Origin: Agapetus fuscipes
Taxonomy: Eukaryota > Arthropoda > Insecta > Trichoptera > Glossosomatidae
DNA: 64,000 bases
Direction: 5' to 3'
NCBI GenBank assembly: GCA_951799405.1
Contig: OX637362.1
Coordinates: 6,960,703 to 7,024,702 of the forward strand
Shown: in pieces, positions 48,840 to 58,192 of the stretch
How the letters are laid out: each line of letters starts with the position of its first letter
How positions within the stretch are numbered: the first letter of the stretch is position 1
The notes under the pieces: generated by a model
Database searches by the model: none
Seen by the model: only the letters and a program-made list of their open reading frames with translations
What the model was told of the DNA's origin: nothing
Made by a program: the position numbers and the translations under genes

Positions 48840-49113
48840 ATCATCCTAATAAAAGAAATGCATTTTAAATATACAAACAAAGTTGTGACGTCACACGGTC
48901 GAACTGATACCTGGTAAATAAATATTAATTGCAAAGGATCCTAGTAACGTTTGTTCATTTTTATACATTTAACGATACGCCGCTGAGTAGTGCTACATCC
49001 GTTTCAGTGATGTTCCGAACCCATTGTTAAACAATGTATTATATTATTAACATTTTCCGATCGCGTGATATTTTGTTGTAAAAAATTTTCAACCTTGTTT
49101 ATTTTTGTTGCAG
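48840..49113. other. Sequence upstream of the candidate exon
   Basis: Ends in a pyrimidine-rich acceptor ttatttttgttgcag, suggesting the 3' end of an intron. Confidence 0.45.
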
Positions 49114-50631
49114 GTGCGGGTGTGGCGTGCTCTCGGCGATTATCGCGACAAATGAAAGCGCCAACCTAAGCAAGACTGCCTGATAAGCAACGACAATGAA
49201 CAACAGATGGAACAGTCGATAAATGATACGGAACTCAGTGTACTAGTTGTGCAACAGTTTGTTTATAAATAGGATGTCAGACGCGCTTCGGATGTTTCGT
49301 TTTGTTTCGTGAATGTTGCGAGCTATTTTTGCGACTGAGAAGAGGGCAGTTCGCAAAGATGACAAGATGGCGAGATGCAATTGAGGATGTAGACTGCGAA
49401 ATCTTGTAGTTTAATATTAACCATGCGCTTTAGCTTCAGGACGTTTGTGTTGTGAAGTGTTGTTGGAAAATTGTTGTGGGATATTGAAGATACATTGTTC
49501 TGTAATGATGGACACTTTGTCGTGAAGTGTTAAGAAAGAAATGTTATCAGATGTCGCTGATCGTCAAAATAATGTGTTAAAATGTTGTAGATTCATTGTT
49601 ATAATATATTGAAGACAAATTTAGTAAAAAACAATTAAATTTCTGATAAGCTGTGAGTCATAGTCCAGAAATGTCGCTAATTGTTGAAATTTAATCCATT
49701 AAAGTTTCAAACAAAGTGTCGTTAAATGTTGCAAATAAATTGTTGTAGGATGCTGATAATATCTGATATAGTTTTGTGGATTTTTTCACACACATTGTCA
49801 TAATATGTTGCAGATTTTTTACTCTTTTTCTTATACAAAAACTATGCCTATTGCTGTCATATTGTCATAAAATGTCACAGATACTGCTATAAATGCTGCC
49901 GATTGTAATGACATGTTTTTGACACCTTGCCGACACAGTGTCGTGAAAATAAAGCCTATTACTGTCATTTTTCCATGACATGTTGCAGAGGAATTAACAA
50001 CAGCTGACAGTTTGTCATGTGAAGTTCCAGACACCGCTGTGAAACATCAAAAGACACACTGTCGTGTAACAAAGTCAATTGCTGACGCTTTGTTATGAGA
50101 TGTAGCAGGCACATTGTCGCAAAACATTGACAATAGCTGACACACCAGCGAAACCAGTGAAACATCAGCATTAAAATTTGTCATGAGATGTTGCAGACAA
50201 ATTGTCGTGAAGCGTTTCAGACACATTGTTGCGTAGATGTCGCCAGAGTCCACCCATGCCGAGGGGCCGAGCATGCCACGCTCCGGCCGCATGTATGATG
50301 CGCCAAATAGTCGAGGTGGCTGACAAGTCCGTGTCCACAGACGACCTGGTGCCTCAAGATGGAGACGAAGAGGCTCTGCAGAAGAGCATCCTGGACGTCG
50401 CGAGGTTGGAGACGGTCCTGGCAGCGCTGGTCGAGAGCAAGGTGGTTGCAATCCGGCACGAAAACGAGAAGACCAGCTCCAACCATTCCAGTCCCATCGC
50501 GCTGCTCGCAAGCAGGATCCACAGGACCTTCCACAGCAATTCCACAGTGTCTTCTGGACGATTGGGGAAGCATAAACTTAGCGTAGAAAATGTGGAAGGT
50601 CTGACAAGAACGGGAGAAAATGATGCTCAAG
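49114..50631 (+). other. Candidate host exon with long 5' untranslated part
   Basis: Bounded by a good acceptor (tttttgttgcag ending at 49113) and a consensus donor (caag before gtgagt at 50632). About 1.1 kb before the coding part has many stops and a degenerate repeated wording around tgtcgtgaaatgttgcagac. The last ~400 bp are GC-richer and coding-like. Either this is a first coding exon with a long untranslated region, or two exons lie here with an unseen intron between. Confidence 0.5.
50256..50631 (+). CDS. N-terminal coding part of an unrecognised host protein (partial exon)
   Basis: I do not recognise the protein. The frame is open through 50631, where a gtgagt donor follows; codon usage and GC content differ sharply from the surrounding repeats, and no transposon motif is present. 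ATG codons in frame occur at 50256, 50295 and 50298. From MMRQIVEVADKSVSTDDLVP it continues with an acidic segment, a helix-prone ILDVARLETVLAALVESK and SSPIALLASRIHRTFHS, then a basic and polar end. No signal peptide, membrane segment or catalytic motif is visible. The exon ends in phase 1 if spliced at the donor. Beyond the donor the frame runs only nine more codons. The rest of the gene is outside the window or hidden in the TE-rich flanks. Confidence 0.55.
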
Positions 50632-50671
50632 GTGAGTCACATTGTTGTGAATTTTAGATCCATGAGAGTTT

Positions 50672-50918
50672 TTTTTATATCTATAATCTAAGCTGCAAGG
50701 ATATGTTAACATTTAAGGTGCATACTAAATGCATGCCCACAGACAGGCGCATGTAGGTTCGCGCCTTCGCATTCTGCATGCGTGCATACGAATACAAAAC
50801 CTCACATGAACAAACCTTGCAACTCCTGCCGCCTTTACCTGAAACCGGGGTGGCATCGGCAAAAGTGAACCAATTTTTACAGCACGGGGGATCAGCCTCA
50901 TATCAACCTATTAGTCAA
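50672..50918 (-). repeat. LINE-D 3' UTR copy in the putative intron
   Basis: Complete unit from atctataatctaagctgcaa to atcaacctattagtcaaag. Confidence 0.8.
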
Positions 50919-51010
50919 AGTTTGTGAAAAAAAACAGGACAAATCATTTTGTAGATTTTTTGTTGTTATTTCGGTATTGGAGACGGCACGTTGTTTACTC
51001 TCTCTTACAT

Positions 51011-51262
51011 ATCGCACGTTTAATAATAAAGAGCAATAACTCAAAAAACATGAATGTTGGGAAAACGCGTTTGAAGTTCAGACACCCAGTACAACTTGTA
51101 TGGGATGAAAAAGGCGGCCGATGTTTTATCTCGGTCATATTCGTCTAAATTGAACGGCTGTCGCATTCTACGCATTCTTCTCGCATTGTTCTTGCGTTTT
51201 ATTACAAAATCTCGATTTTCCCAAATTTCGAGTTATTTCTCTTTATTATTAAACGTGCGATA
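51011..51262. mobile_element. MITE, copy 2 (paired with 15221-15471)
   Basis: atcgcacgtttaataataaa at the left is the exact inverse of tttattattaaacgtgcgat at the right; imperfect pairing continues inward (gagcaataactc/gagttatttctc). The interior is ~90% alike by eye to the first copy. Confidence 0.85.
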
Positions 51263-51264
51263 TT

Positions 51265-52950
51265 TTGATTATTTGATGGGCGTCGCCTTTTTTAAATCGG
51301 TCACATGAATATCAAACTATTTCATCAACATCATGAGCTTAACAGCCCTGGGTGGGCCTTGGCTGAATCCAAGATTCTTGAATGTTGCAATCGAAATCTA
51401 GTTATTTTGTCGTTATCCAGATTTCGGAGGTGCAAGTAAAGATTGGCTTAGTTAGTGCCCTGTTCAAAAACGTTTTTGTGTTTCACCGCTTTGATCTCAA
51501 GTGCGTTTGAAGGCAATAGAAAATTCGGCTAGCAACATTATTATTTTCTGAATTTATTTTTGAACGCGATTATGGCTGGTCACCGTAGGACCCAACCCAT
51601 TTTCGAAGCGTACCTAATCTTTTGATGATAGGTACTTTATGATATCAGTGTTAGCCTTTAGACTCCTGTCTAAAATTTTCATTTCTGTTGTCATCGTCTA
51701 CCTTTTCTTTCGCTTCTACATATCTACAAAATTCTTGAAGTTTTAGCTACCCAAATATATCTTTTGTTTTTGTCACAGTGTTTAATGAGCCTCTCGTGAA
51801 GGTTGACAAATGGTCAAAATTCATCACCAGTGTCGCCTTCAATTAAATTGTTTTTGCAACTATTTACACATATTTTCTGCTGAAAAGTTACAATATTTTG
51901 TATCACAAACACGTTTCATTTTAATGATTCTTTTGATCGGGCTGTGCGGTGATTTTGTCCTCTGTGTTTTAATTAGAACTAACGCAGCTGAGAGTCACAT
52001 TGCGATGTGCATGAGGGAATAGAATCTCAGATTAACGACTGCAATAATATTAACGACGATATTGCAATTTAACGAGTACGATAAACTGAGGATCGTAAAG
52101 ATCGACTAATAAAGAGCAAGCTAGTATTTAAAAGTGACATTCGAAGTCTCTTGTAGATTGAAATTTTCAGTCTACAAGTGAATTCAATTTCAATTAAAAT
52201 TCTTTAGGTATATATAATCTAAGTTGCTAAGATACAACATTGGACGCCTACAAAATTCTTTAATTTTGCAAAGACATAGTTGTTTTTATTTTTCATCTTT
52301 ACAATGTGGATATCTCTACAATGAATAAAATTGAAATGATCTGTTTTATTTATTGAAAAAAGGTTAATTTTCTTCCTTTGTGTAACTTCTATCGAACATT
52401 AGATATCATGCTGCGATATTTATTTTAAATGCTGCAATTCTAAACAGGGTTAGGGCATTTGCTAAATCATTGACTTATGTGCTTAACTACAATATGCATC
52501 AATGAGTCCTTTTCATGTCAACCTTAACTTAGAAAATAGTACAAAGTAACGTTAATAAAATCCAAAAAAAGATGGACGAATCCATTTTACTTTTCAGTTT
52601 GAATGTTTGTCGGTGTTTATTAAATTGTAAAAAGGTTCGTCAGCTTTGTTGGACGAGTCGCCTATAGGGAATGTAAAAAATTGGAAAACCAAATCCTCGA
52701 GCATGGATTTAGGTCAAACAAATTTGTTTTTTTGAGCAAACTCGAGCAAAGTTGTTTGACGTTTCCTTGGAAAGTGTAAAAATGCATGCCAGGACGGGAA
52801 ATGGGTTGAAAACATTTTTTTTTATTCTGCAACAAAATTTGTTGATACAAGTGCATTATTCAACTTCTGAGGTGTGCTCTCCTAAATTTTTTTGTATAAA
52901 AGTAGACGAATCAATGAACATAAGATTCGTATGGAAACACATGTACTTAA
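51265..52950. other. Anonymous DNA, probably intronic
   Basis: No repeat or gene recognised over most of this stretch, which follows the candidate exon. The frames present are short and low-complexity. Confidence 0.45.
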
Positions 52951-52954
52951 TGTT

Positions 52955-53096
52955 TAATCTATGTTGCAAAGATATATTAACATTTGAAATGCATGCTGAC
53001 AAGCAGACGCGTTAAAGTTCACGCTCCCCTGAGATAGGATAACATTGCCAAAGTGAACCATTTTTTATAGTATGGGTGGTCAGCCTCATGCCAAGG
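52955..53096 (-). repeat. LINE-D 3' UTR, internally deleted
   Basis: Reads tctatgttgcaaagatatat, jumps at cacgctcccctgagatagga, and ends gggtggtcagcctcatgcca. Confidence 0.7.
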
Positions 53097-53099
53097 TGG

Positions 53100-53676
53100 C
53101 AATCAAAAATTCCAAAAACGAGATGAATATATGGAATCACAGGAAAACATTTCCTCATAATTTCCGTGTATTTATCTTGTATTCAAAAACATCCTAGATT
53201 TCCGTTTTTGATAATTTATTGTATAATATGTATCACTATATACTCATAAGCTCTTGTAGCTTATTGTTCCCAGTAGTAACATGACATTTATACATTATAG
53301 TTTGTCAGTCTCATAGCAACTTTGATTAACCTGTGAGGGTTTTTCCTCTGACAGATGATCGACACAATTAATAATAAAACAAACACTTTAAATGTTTACT
53401 TTTACCTATTCGTTTCACAATTATTTACAACCACAACACAATAATATTTGTTATTCTAATTTACACCAGCTTGTGGCTCTCCCGCCAGGGAAGCTTCTTC
53501 TCCCTTTCTGCATTCTTTTGTTTTTCTTTTTTTATTCAAATTCAAATCTAATGTTCCATTCCACCAAACAAACAAATTCATCTCGTTACAAACCCAAAAA
53601 AAAACTATTTAGATTAATACCTAATATTTTGATATTTTTAAGGGTTTGGTGGTTTACACAGTGAAAGTCCATTGCA
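53100..53676. other. Anonymous DNA
   Basis: No feature recognised. The phrase attaatacctaatattttgat at 53614 reappears at 53919, just outside the palindrome. Confidence 0.4.
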
Positions 53677-53677
53677 T

Positions 53678-53923
53678 ATTAATTAAATAAAACACTGTTT
53701 CAATTCACTTTTATATTCTTTTAATTTTGTCTAACATTTTCGCCTAACAAGGCATCATCAGGACAATGACAAATCAAATTAACAATTCAACTTAACAATT
53801 CCAATTAACAATAAATTGTTAATTTGATTTGTCATTGTCCTGATGATGCATTGTTAGGCGAAAACGTTAGACAAAATTAAAAGAATATAAAAGTGAATTG
53901 AAACAATGTTTTATTAAATTAAT
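53678..53923. mobile_element. 246-bp palindrome, foldback MITE
   Basis: Left arm 53678-53788 and right arm 53815-53923 are reverse complements over about 110 bp with few mismatches (for example tcgcctaacaaggcatcatc against gatgatgcattgttaggcga). The loop is about 26 bp. The phrase attaatacctaatattttgat occurs both before and directly overlapping the right end. Confidence 0.85.
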
Positions 53924-53924
53924 A

Positions 53925-54730
53925 CCTAATATTTTGATTTAAATTGAAATTAAAATGAATTTTATAGTCACAGCGTATTGTAAAGATACTCTGCATAGTT
54001 TATATTTATAAATATTCAATATGGCTTCCGACTGCTCCATCCGCAGTTACACTTACAAAAGCAGTAGGGCAAGTATAAAGCTTAACTTTAAAATTCAGCT
54101 ATTGTGTTTTAGCAGAAAATGTAGGGAAACTAAAACATCGCCTCATTTAAGCGTTTTAATTTCTATACTTTTTTGGTGAAATACTATGGTTGGCTTTAAT
54201 CGTAAAGTTTTATACTTGGCGTAGAAGCCTCGAGGGAGACAAGCGCCATTGCAGGGAACGTATTGTTACAAAAACGTAAACTATTGACTGTAATATTACA
54301 TGAGGGGATGCAAGGACGGAAAATCTGCATTTCAATTTACATTATTTTGACTGCAACTACATTTTCAAAGAGACAAAAAGTTTAACTTGCGTACTAGACT
54401 AATCGAATATTTTTTCTGTTTTAAAATAAAGTTCATAAGTGCAACAAGCTCAATGAAACTACTCGTACAAATTCCAACCAGCACAAAAGGGGCAGGACCA
54501 CTCGCACCAAAATCCTTCAGGGCGCTGTTACCCTCCATGGTCCCCTTACTCTCAGAACTTTGGCGTTGGTCTCGACATATCTGTCCACCTCATGCTGGAC
54601 GTCCGATTGGTCTGGCACATGAGGAGCCATCATCCAAGATAGATTTGATTATTCGGGAGTCCGCTTTTCATACCGGCTTGGCCCATTCAAGTATTTTTTA
54701 TTTAATTACTGACACGATGTTTGAATCTTG
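53925..54730. other. Anonymous DNA
   Basis: A 114-codon frame at 54387-54731 has no recognised domain; part of it (54480-54640) loosely resembles 21190-21330. Confidence 0.4.
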
Positions 54731-54734
54731 AAAT

Positions 54735-54930
54735 ATGGACCTTAGCTGCGCGTTGGTACAGATGCGTTATATCACCCTCAGTTACAGATCCAAGAATGCG
54801 ACGAAGCATTTTGTTTTCAAATACCTGGAGACATTATTCTCGTTTCTGAGTCAAGATCCAGGCTTCACATTCGTGCAGCACAACTGGATGTATAGCAGAA
54901 CATTGGAGCGTTTTGAATGTACAAATTACA
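54735..54930 (-). pseudogene. RTE-like LINE C-terminal fragment, decayed
   Basis: On the minus strand one frame reads HECEAWILTQKRE, then LQVFENKMLRRILGSVTEGD, the usual wording after the reverse transcriptase core of RTE-like proteins. Stops interrupt it. Confidence 0.6.
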
Positions 54931-54934
54931 TTGA

Positions 54935-55322
54935 CACCTTAATAATACTCAAAGCAATCCATTGCCAAATTTTCATCGCCATATTTGCATTATAATGGCG
55001 GAACACAAACACGATGCGTTGCGGCAACAATCATTTTCCTGATACGTTGTAACAAAGGAGGTTTATTTATTTATACAGGCACTCCGAGTTTCATACTCAA
55101 CGTTTGTAATCAACCATCGCGTGTAACATCGTCCCTGGTGATATTCTTAGTTTCCATACATTTTTTGGGAAACGGTGTGGTTGAGGTTAAGTCTAACATT
55201 ATACTTGGGGTATTTTGTGTCCACCCCGACTAACGGGCATTGTTGAAAAAACTCAAGTTGCCTGTTTGTTTGATATTCACATGCGCCATTTTAACTGGTT
55301 TACTGTTGAAAACGAGACATAA
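54935..55322. other. Anonymous DNA
   Basis: No feature recognised. Confidence 0.4.
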
Positions 55323-55324
55323 TC

Positions 55325-55577
55325 TATAATCTATCTATAATCTAAGTTGCAAGGATATATTCATTCAAAGCTCTCAGATGTATGCCCACAAACAAACACG
55401 TGTAGTTCGCGCTTACAAATGCTGATTGTGTACTTACAAATAAAATCCAAACCTCAAATGAACATAAGCCCTGCAACTCTTGCCGACATTCCCTGAAACA
55501 GGGGTGACATTGGCAAAGTGAACCATTTTTTACAGTATGGGTGGTCAGCCTCATACCAACCTATAAGTCAAGGAATT
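55325..55577 (-). repeat. LINE-D 3' UTR copy, complete and young
   Basis: Starts with an (ataatct)n tail and runs to aacctataagtcaaggaatt. Nearly identical to 22421-22670 and 2130-2325. Confidence 0.85.
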
Positions 55578-55579
55578 CA

Positions 55580-56111
55580 TCATCTTGTTGAAAAAAGTCG
55601 CTTTGCCAGATATTGTATTCAAGACGAAAAAATTCGTCTTTAGGGTCATTTTCAAGATGATGAGGATAAGGTAAATCTCGTCTGTAATAATATTTCCATA
55701 GATTCTTAATGCTTCAAATATGTAAACGGTGGCTTAATAATAAAAATAAAACATGACATTTAAAAAAAAAAGGTAAACGCCTGTATCCTTTTGTAAAATT
55801 TCATTAATTTTGTTGAAAGTCTACTGTTGATTTCCGGAAAAAATAGAAACCCGTGATTTGCTACAATTATGATTATCTATTTTTTGGCGTTGAATTCATC
55901 TTTTCCAAAAATTTCACTCACAAAGTCTACATCTATCGTTTAAAAACTATTCCTTAAATTATTAAAAGAAAGATTCGGCTAATAACGTTCTTATTTCTAA
56001 TCTGGTATAATACAGAATGTGGAGTACTCTAACTTGTTTACATAATGGCGTGGCAGTAGAGCATACTCGCGACATAGTAACGGTTAAAAATCCAAGTTGC
56101 TTTTCTGTATT
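55580..56111. other. Anonymous DNA before element 2
   Basis: No feature recognised; ends with the ctat target-site copy. Confidence 0.4.
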
Positions 56112-56115
56112 CTAT

Positions 56116-56377
56116 TGTAACAATTATATAAAAGAAGGACACGCCTGAGCACAAGGCCAGGCTGGAGGGGGTAACGATAGGCTGGCGCGAGCAGTCTTGC
56201 AAAGCACGCACACAGAGCAAGATCTAGTTACTAGGGCGACCAATATGGTTTAAAATAACTGTAATCTGTACGAAATAAATAAGTGTGTTAAAATAAATCT
56301 ATTGTAAGAAAGTCTGTGTAAATAAACTGTATGGCTAACTTGTGTTTTAATTAAGGACCCTCGGAAGAAACGTAACA
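56116..56377 (+). repeat. 5' LTR of element 2
   Basis: 262 bp, starts tgtaacaattatataaaaga and ends tcggaagaaacgtaaca. A TATA-like tatataaaag lies only about 10 bases from the left end, which would leave an unusually short U3. Several AATAAA signals lie in the second half. Confidence 0.95.
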
Positions 56378-56378
56378 A

Positions 56379-56396
56379 ATGGTGTCGGTGTGAAGT
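56379..56396 (+). promoter_or_regulatory. Primer-binding site of element 2
   Basis: tggtgtcggtgtgaag follows the LTR within two or three bases. It resembles the element 1 site (tggcgtcaggtgcgg) in its first half. Confidence 0.65.
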
Positions 56397-56799
56397 TTAA
56401 AACCAAGTACTTAACCAAGTACCAAGTAAAAACAGTGCTTGAGACTATTAAAAAAAAATCTGCATTGACAATGTTTTAAATATTAAAATATTTCGGGGAC
56501 ATTATAAAACTTGTAATTATTGTGCGTAACTAACTACCTAGGTACCTACAACATTCGCGAATTCAAAATTATTATTGACTATTATTATGTACCTACGCTG
56601 TTGTTACTGACAGCCGAAGTGATATTGTGTTTGAAGCAGGTAGGTACCTACTTGTGCAAAACACTTTTGAAATAAAAATAAATTATTATTGTAAACAGTG
56701 AAAGAATTACAAAAACCCATATAGTTCGGCATTCCATTTAAATTTTGTTGTTTTCGTAAATAAATAAAAAAAAAAAATACAAATAAATTGAAGTGAAAC

Positions 56800-57971
56800 A
56801 TGGCCCAGTATATTGCCGTGTTGGACTTAAAAGTTTGTGAGCTAAAGGATGAGCTCATTGAACGCGACCTTGAAAGCACTGGCAACAAAAATGCCTTGCA
56901 GGCGAGGCTTATGGAAGCCCTGGAGAAAAATGGAGAAGACCCGAACGCCTTTGTTTTATTATCGGGATAGAATCGGGGCTTTGACGAGCTTAATCTCAGC
57001 ATCATCGAGAGCTCCAAAAGTTTGAAGGAAGAGATGGCCGAGAGCTCCAAAAGTTTGAAGGAAGAGATGGCCGAGAGCTCCAAAAGTTTAAAGGAAGAGA
57101 TGGCCGACAATTCCAGAACCCTGGAAGAGAAGCTGGGGACCCTTAAAAATGAGATGGCTGACAACTCTAAAGCCCTTGAGGCTCTGGCAGAGAATATGGC
57201 GGAGAGCAACAAAAATCTCAAGGAGGAACTGAGTGGTTTGATGGCGCAGAACTTGACCAGTCTCGAAGAAAAGCTCGATGAGAAGATTTCTGAAGGTTCC
57301 CGAGCGGTGATGGAAATTGAGGCACGTGTTGCAAGCCTTGAAAACCGTCTTCGTGCCGCCGTGAGTAGTGAAAAGCCTTTGCCGGATGATAAAACACGTC
57401 ACTTAGAGGAGATGCTCTGCGTGTGCTGCAGTCCATTCCTTTGGAAAACCGAGGGAATTATTTGGAGCTGAAGCAGCGCCTAGACATGCGCTTTGGGCAC
57501 AAGTACCTGGAACAACTTTACAAATCCCAGCTAAATACCAGAGTACAGACAGCAAAGGAAAGTCTTCAAGAATTCGAGATGGACATTGCCCGACTAGTGA
57601 GAGATGCATACCCCTCAGCCCCTGACGACATTTATGAGAGTCTGGCCCTGGACAAATTCCTCAATGGACTGCATGAATGGGAGACACAACAAGCGGTGAA
57701 ACTGGCCCACCCAAAGACACTTAATGAGGCTTTAACCCAAGCATTGGAGTTTGAGGCCATCAAACAATCGATCAGAGGACATGTCAAAGTACGCGGTGTT
57801 GATGCAGAAGAAGCCAAGCCACCTTCGATTGAAGAACTAATCGAAAAGGTGTTGGAACGGCTAAGGCCCAGGAGGCGAGGAGTACGCTGCTGGAACTGCG
57901 GCCAACTGGGTCATCTGAGCATCAAATGTCCAAAACCCCAGAAACCCAAACCACAAGTCTCGGAAAACTAG
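56800..57971 (+). pseudogene. gag: Gag of element 2, broken by a stop and a frameshifting deletion
   Basis: Starts at ATG 56800 with a SAP-like domain (LKVCELKDELIERDLEST). A TAG at 56968-56970 interrupts it. The same frame then continues with three exact 33-bp units coding EMAESSKSLKE-type heptads (57007-57105) and further coiled coil to about 57411. There a deletion removes the front of the Gag region present in element 1 (roughly from its LPTFDGK to SLSLRGD segment) and shifts the frame; the rest runs in the frame of 57423-57971 (IPLENRGNYLELKQRLDMRF, YESLALDKFLNGLHEWETQQ) to the CCHC knuckle CWNCGQLGHLSIKC and a TAG at 57969. The 3' half is about as well conserved with element 1 as the macro module is. 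Confidence 0.85.
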
Positions 57972-58144
57972 AAAGGGTTGATGGGAAGGGGCAACTGTTG
58001 ACCCGCGTTGGAGAGGCCCGGAAATCTGCTGCTATTGTCGCAACCTTGAAAGGTCGAGCTAGCAGCATCTTCATTAATGGCATGATAGATGGAAGGAATT
58101 GTGAACTACTGGTGGACACAGGAGCAACCAGGACGATTGTATGA
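57926..58144 (+). pseudogene. pol: Start of pol with aspartic protease, cut by TGA
   Basis: This frame is -1 relative to gag and overlaps its end. It contains the protease active-site motif LLVDTGATRTIV (Asp codon at 58115), followed directly by an in-frame TGA at 58142-58144. The downstream frame is the same as this one and continues through reverse transcriptase, so the stop is a single point lesion. Its context (V-stop-PD) allows a CGA to TGA change as the cause. Protease would normally cut the Gag-Pol polyprotein. Confidence 0.8.
57962..57968 (+). promoter_or_regulatory. Putative -1 frameshift heptamer
   Basis: ggaaaac is read G-GAA-AAC in the gag frame directly before the gag stop (TAG 57969-57971). 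Slippage by -1 enters the pol frame (GGA-AAA-CTA). Position and direction fit a gag-pol frameshift; the heptamer is not among the strongest known and a downstream structure was not tested. Confidence 0.5.
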
Positions 58145-58192
58145 CCAGACATAGCGACAAAGCAGAAGCAAATTTTACCAACAAGATGGTCT

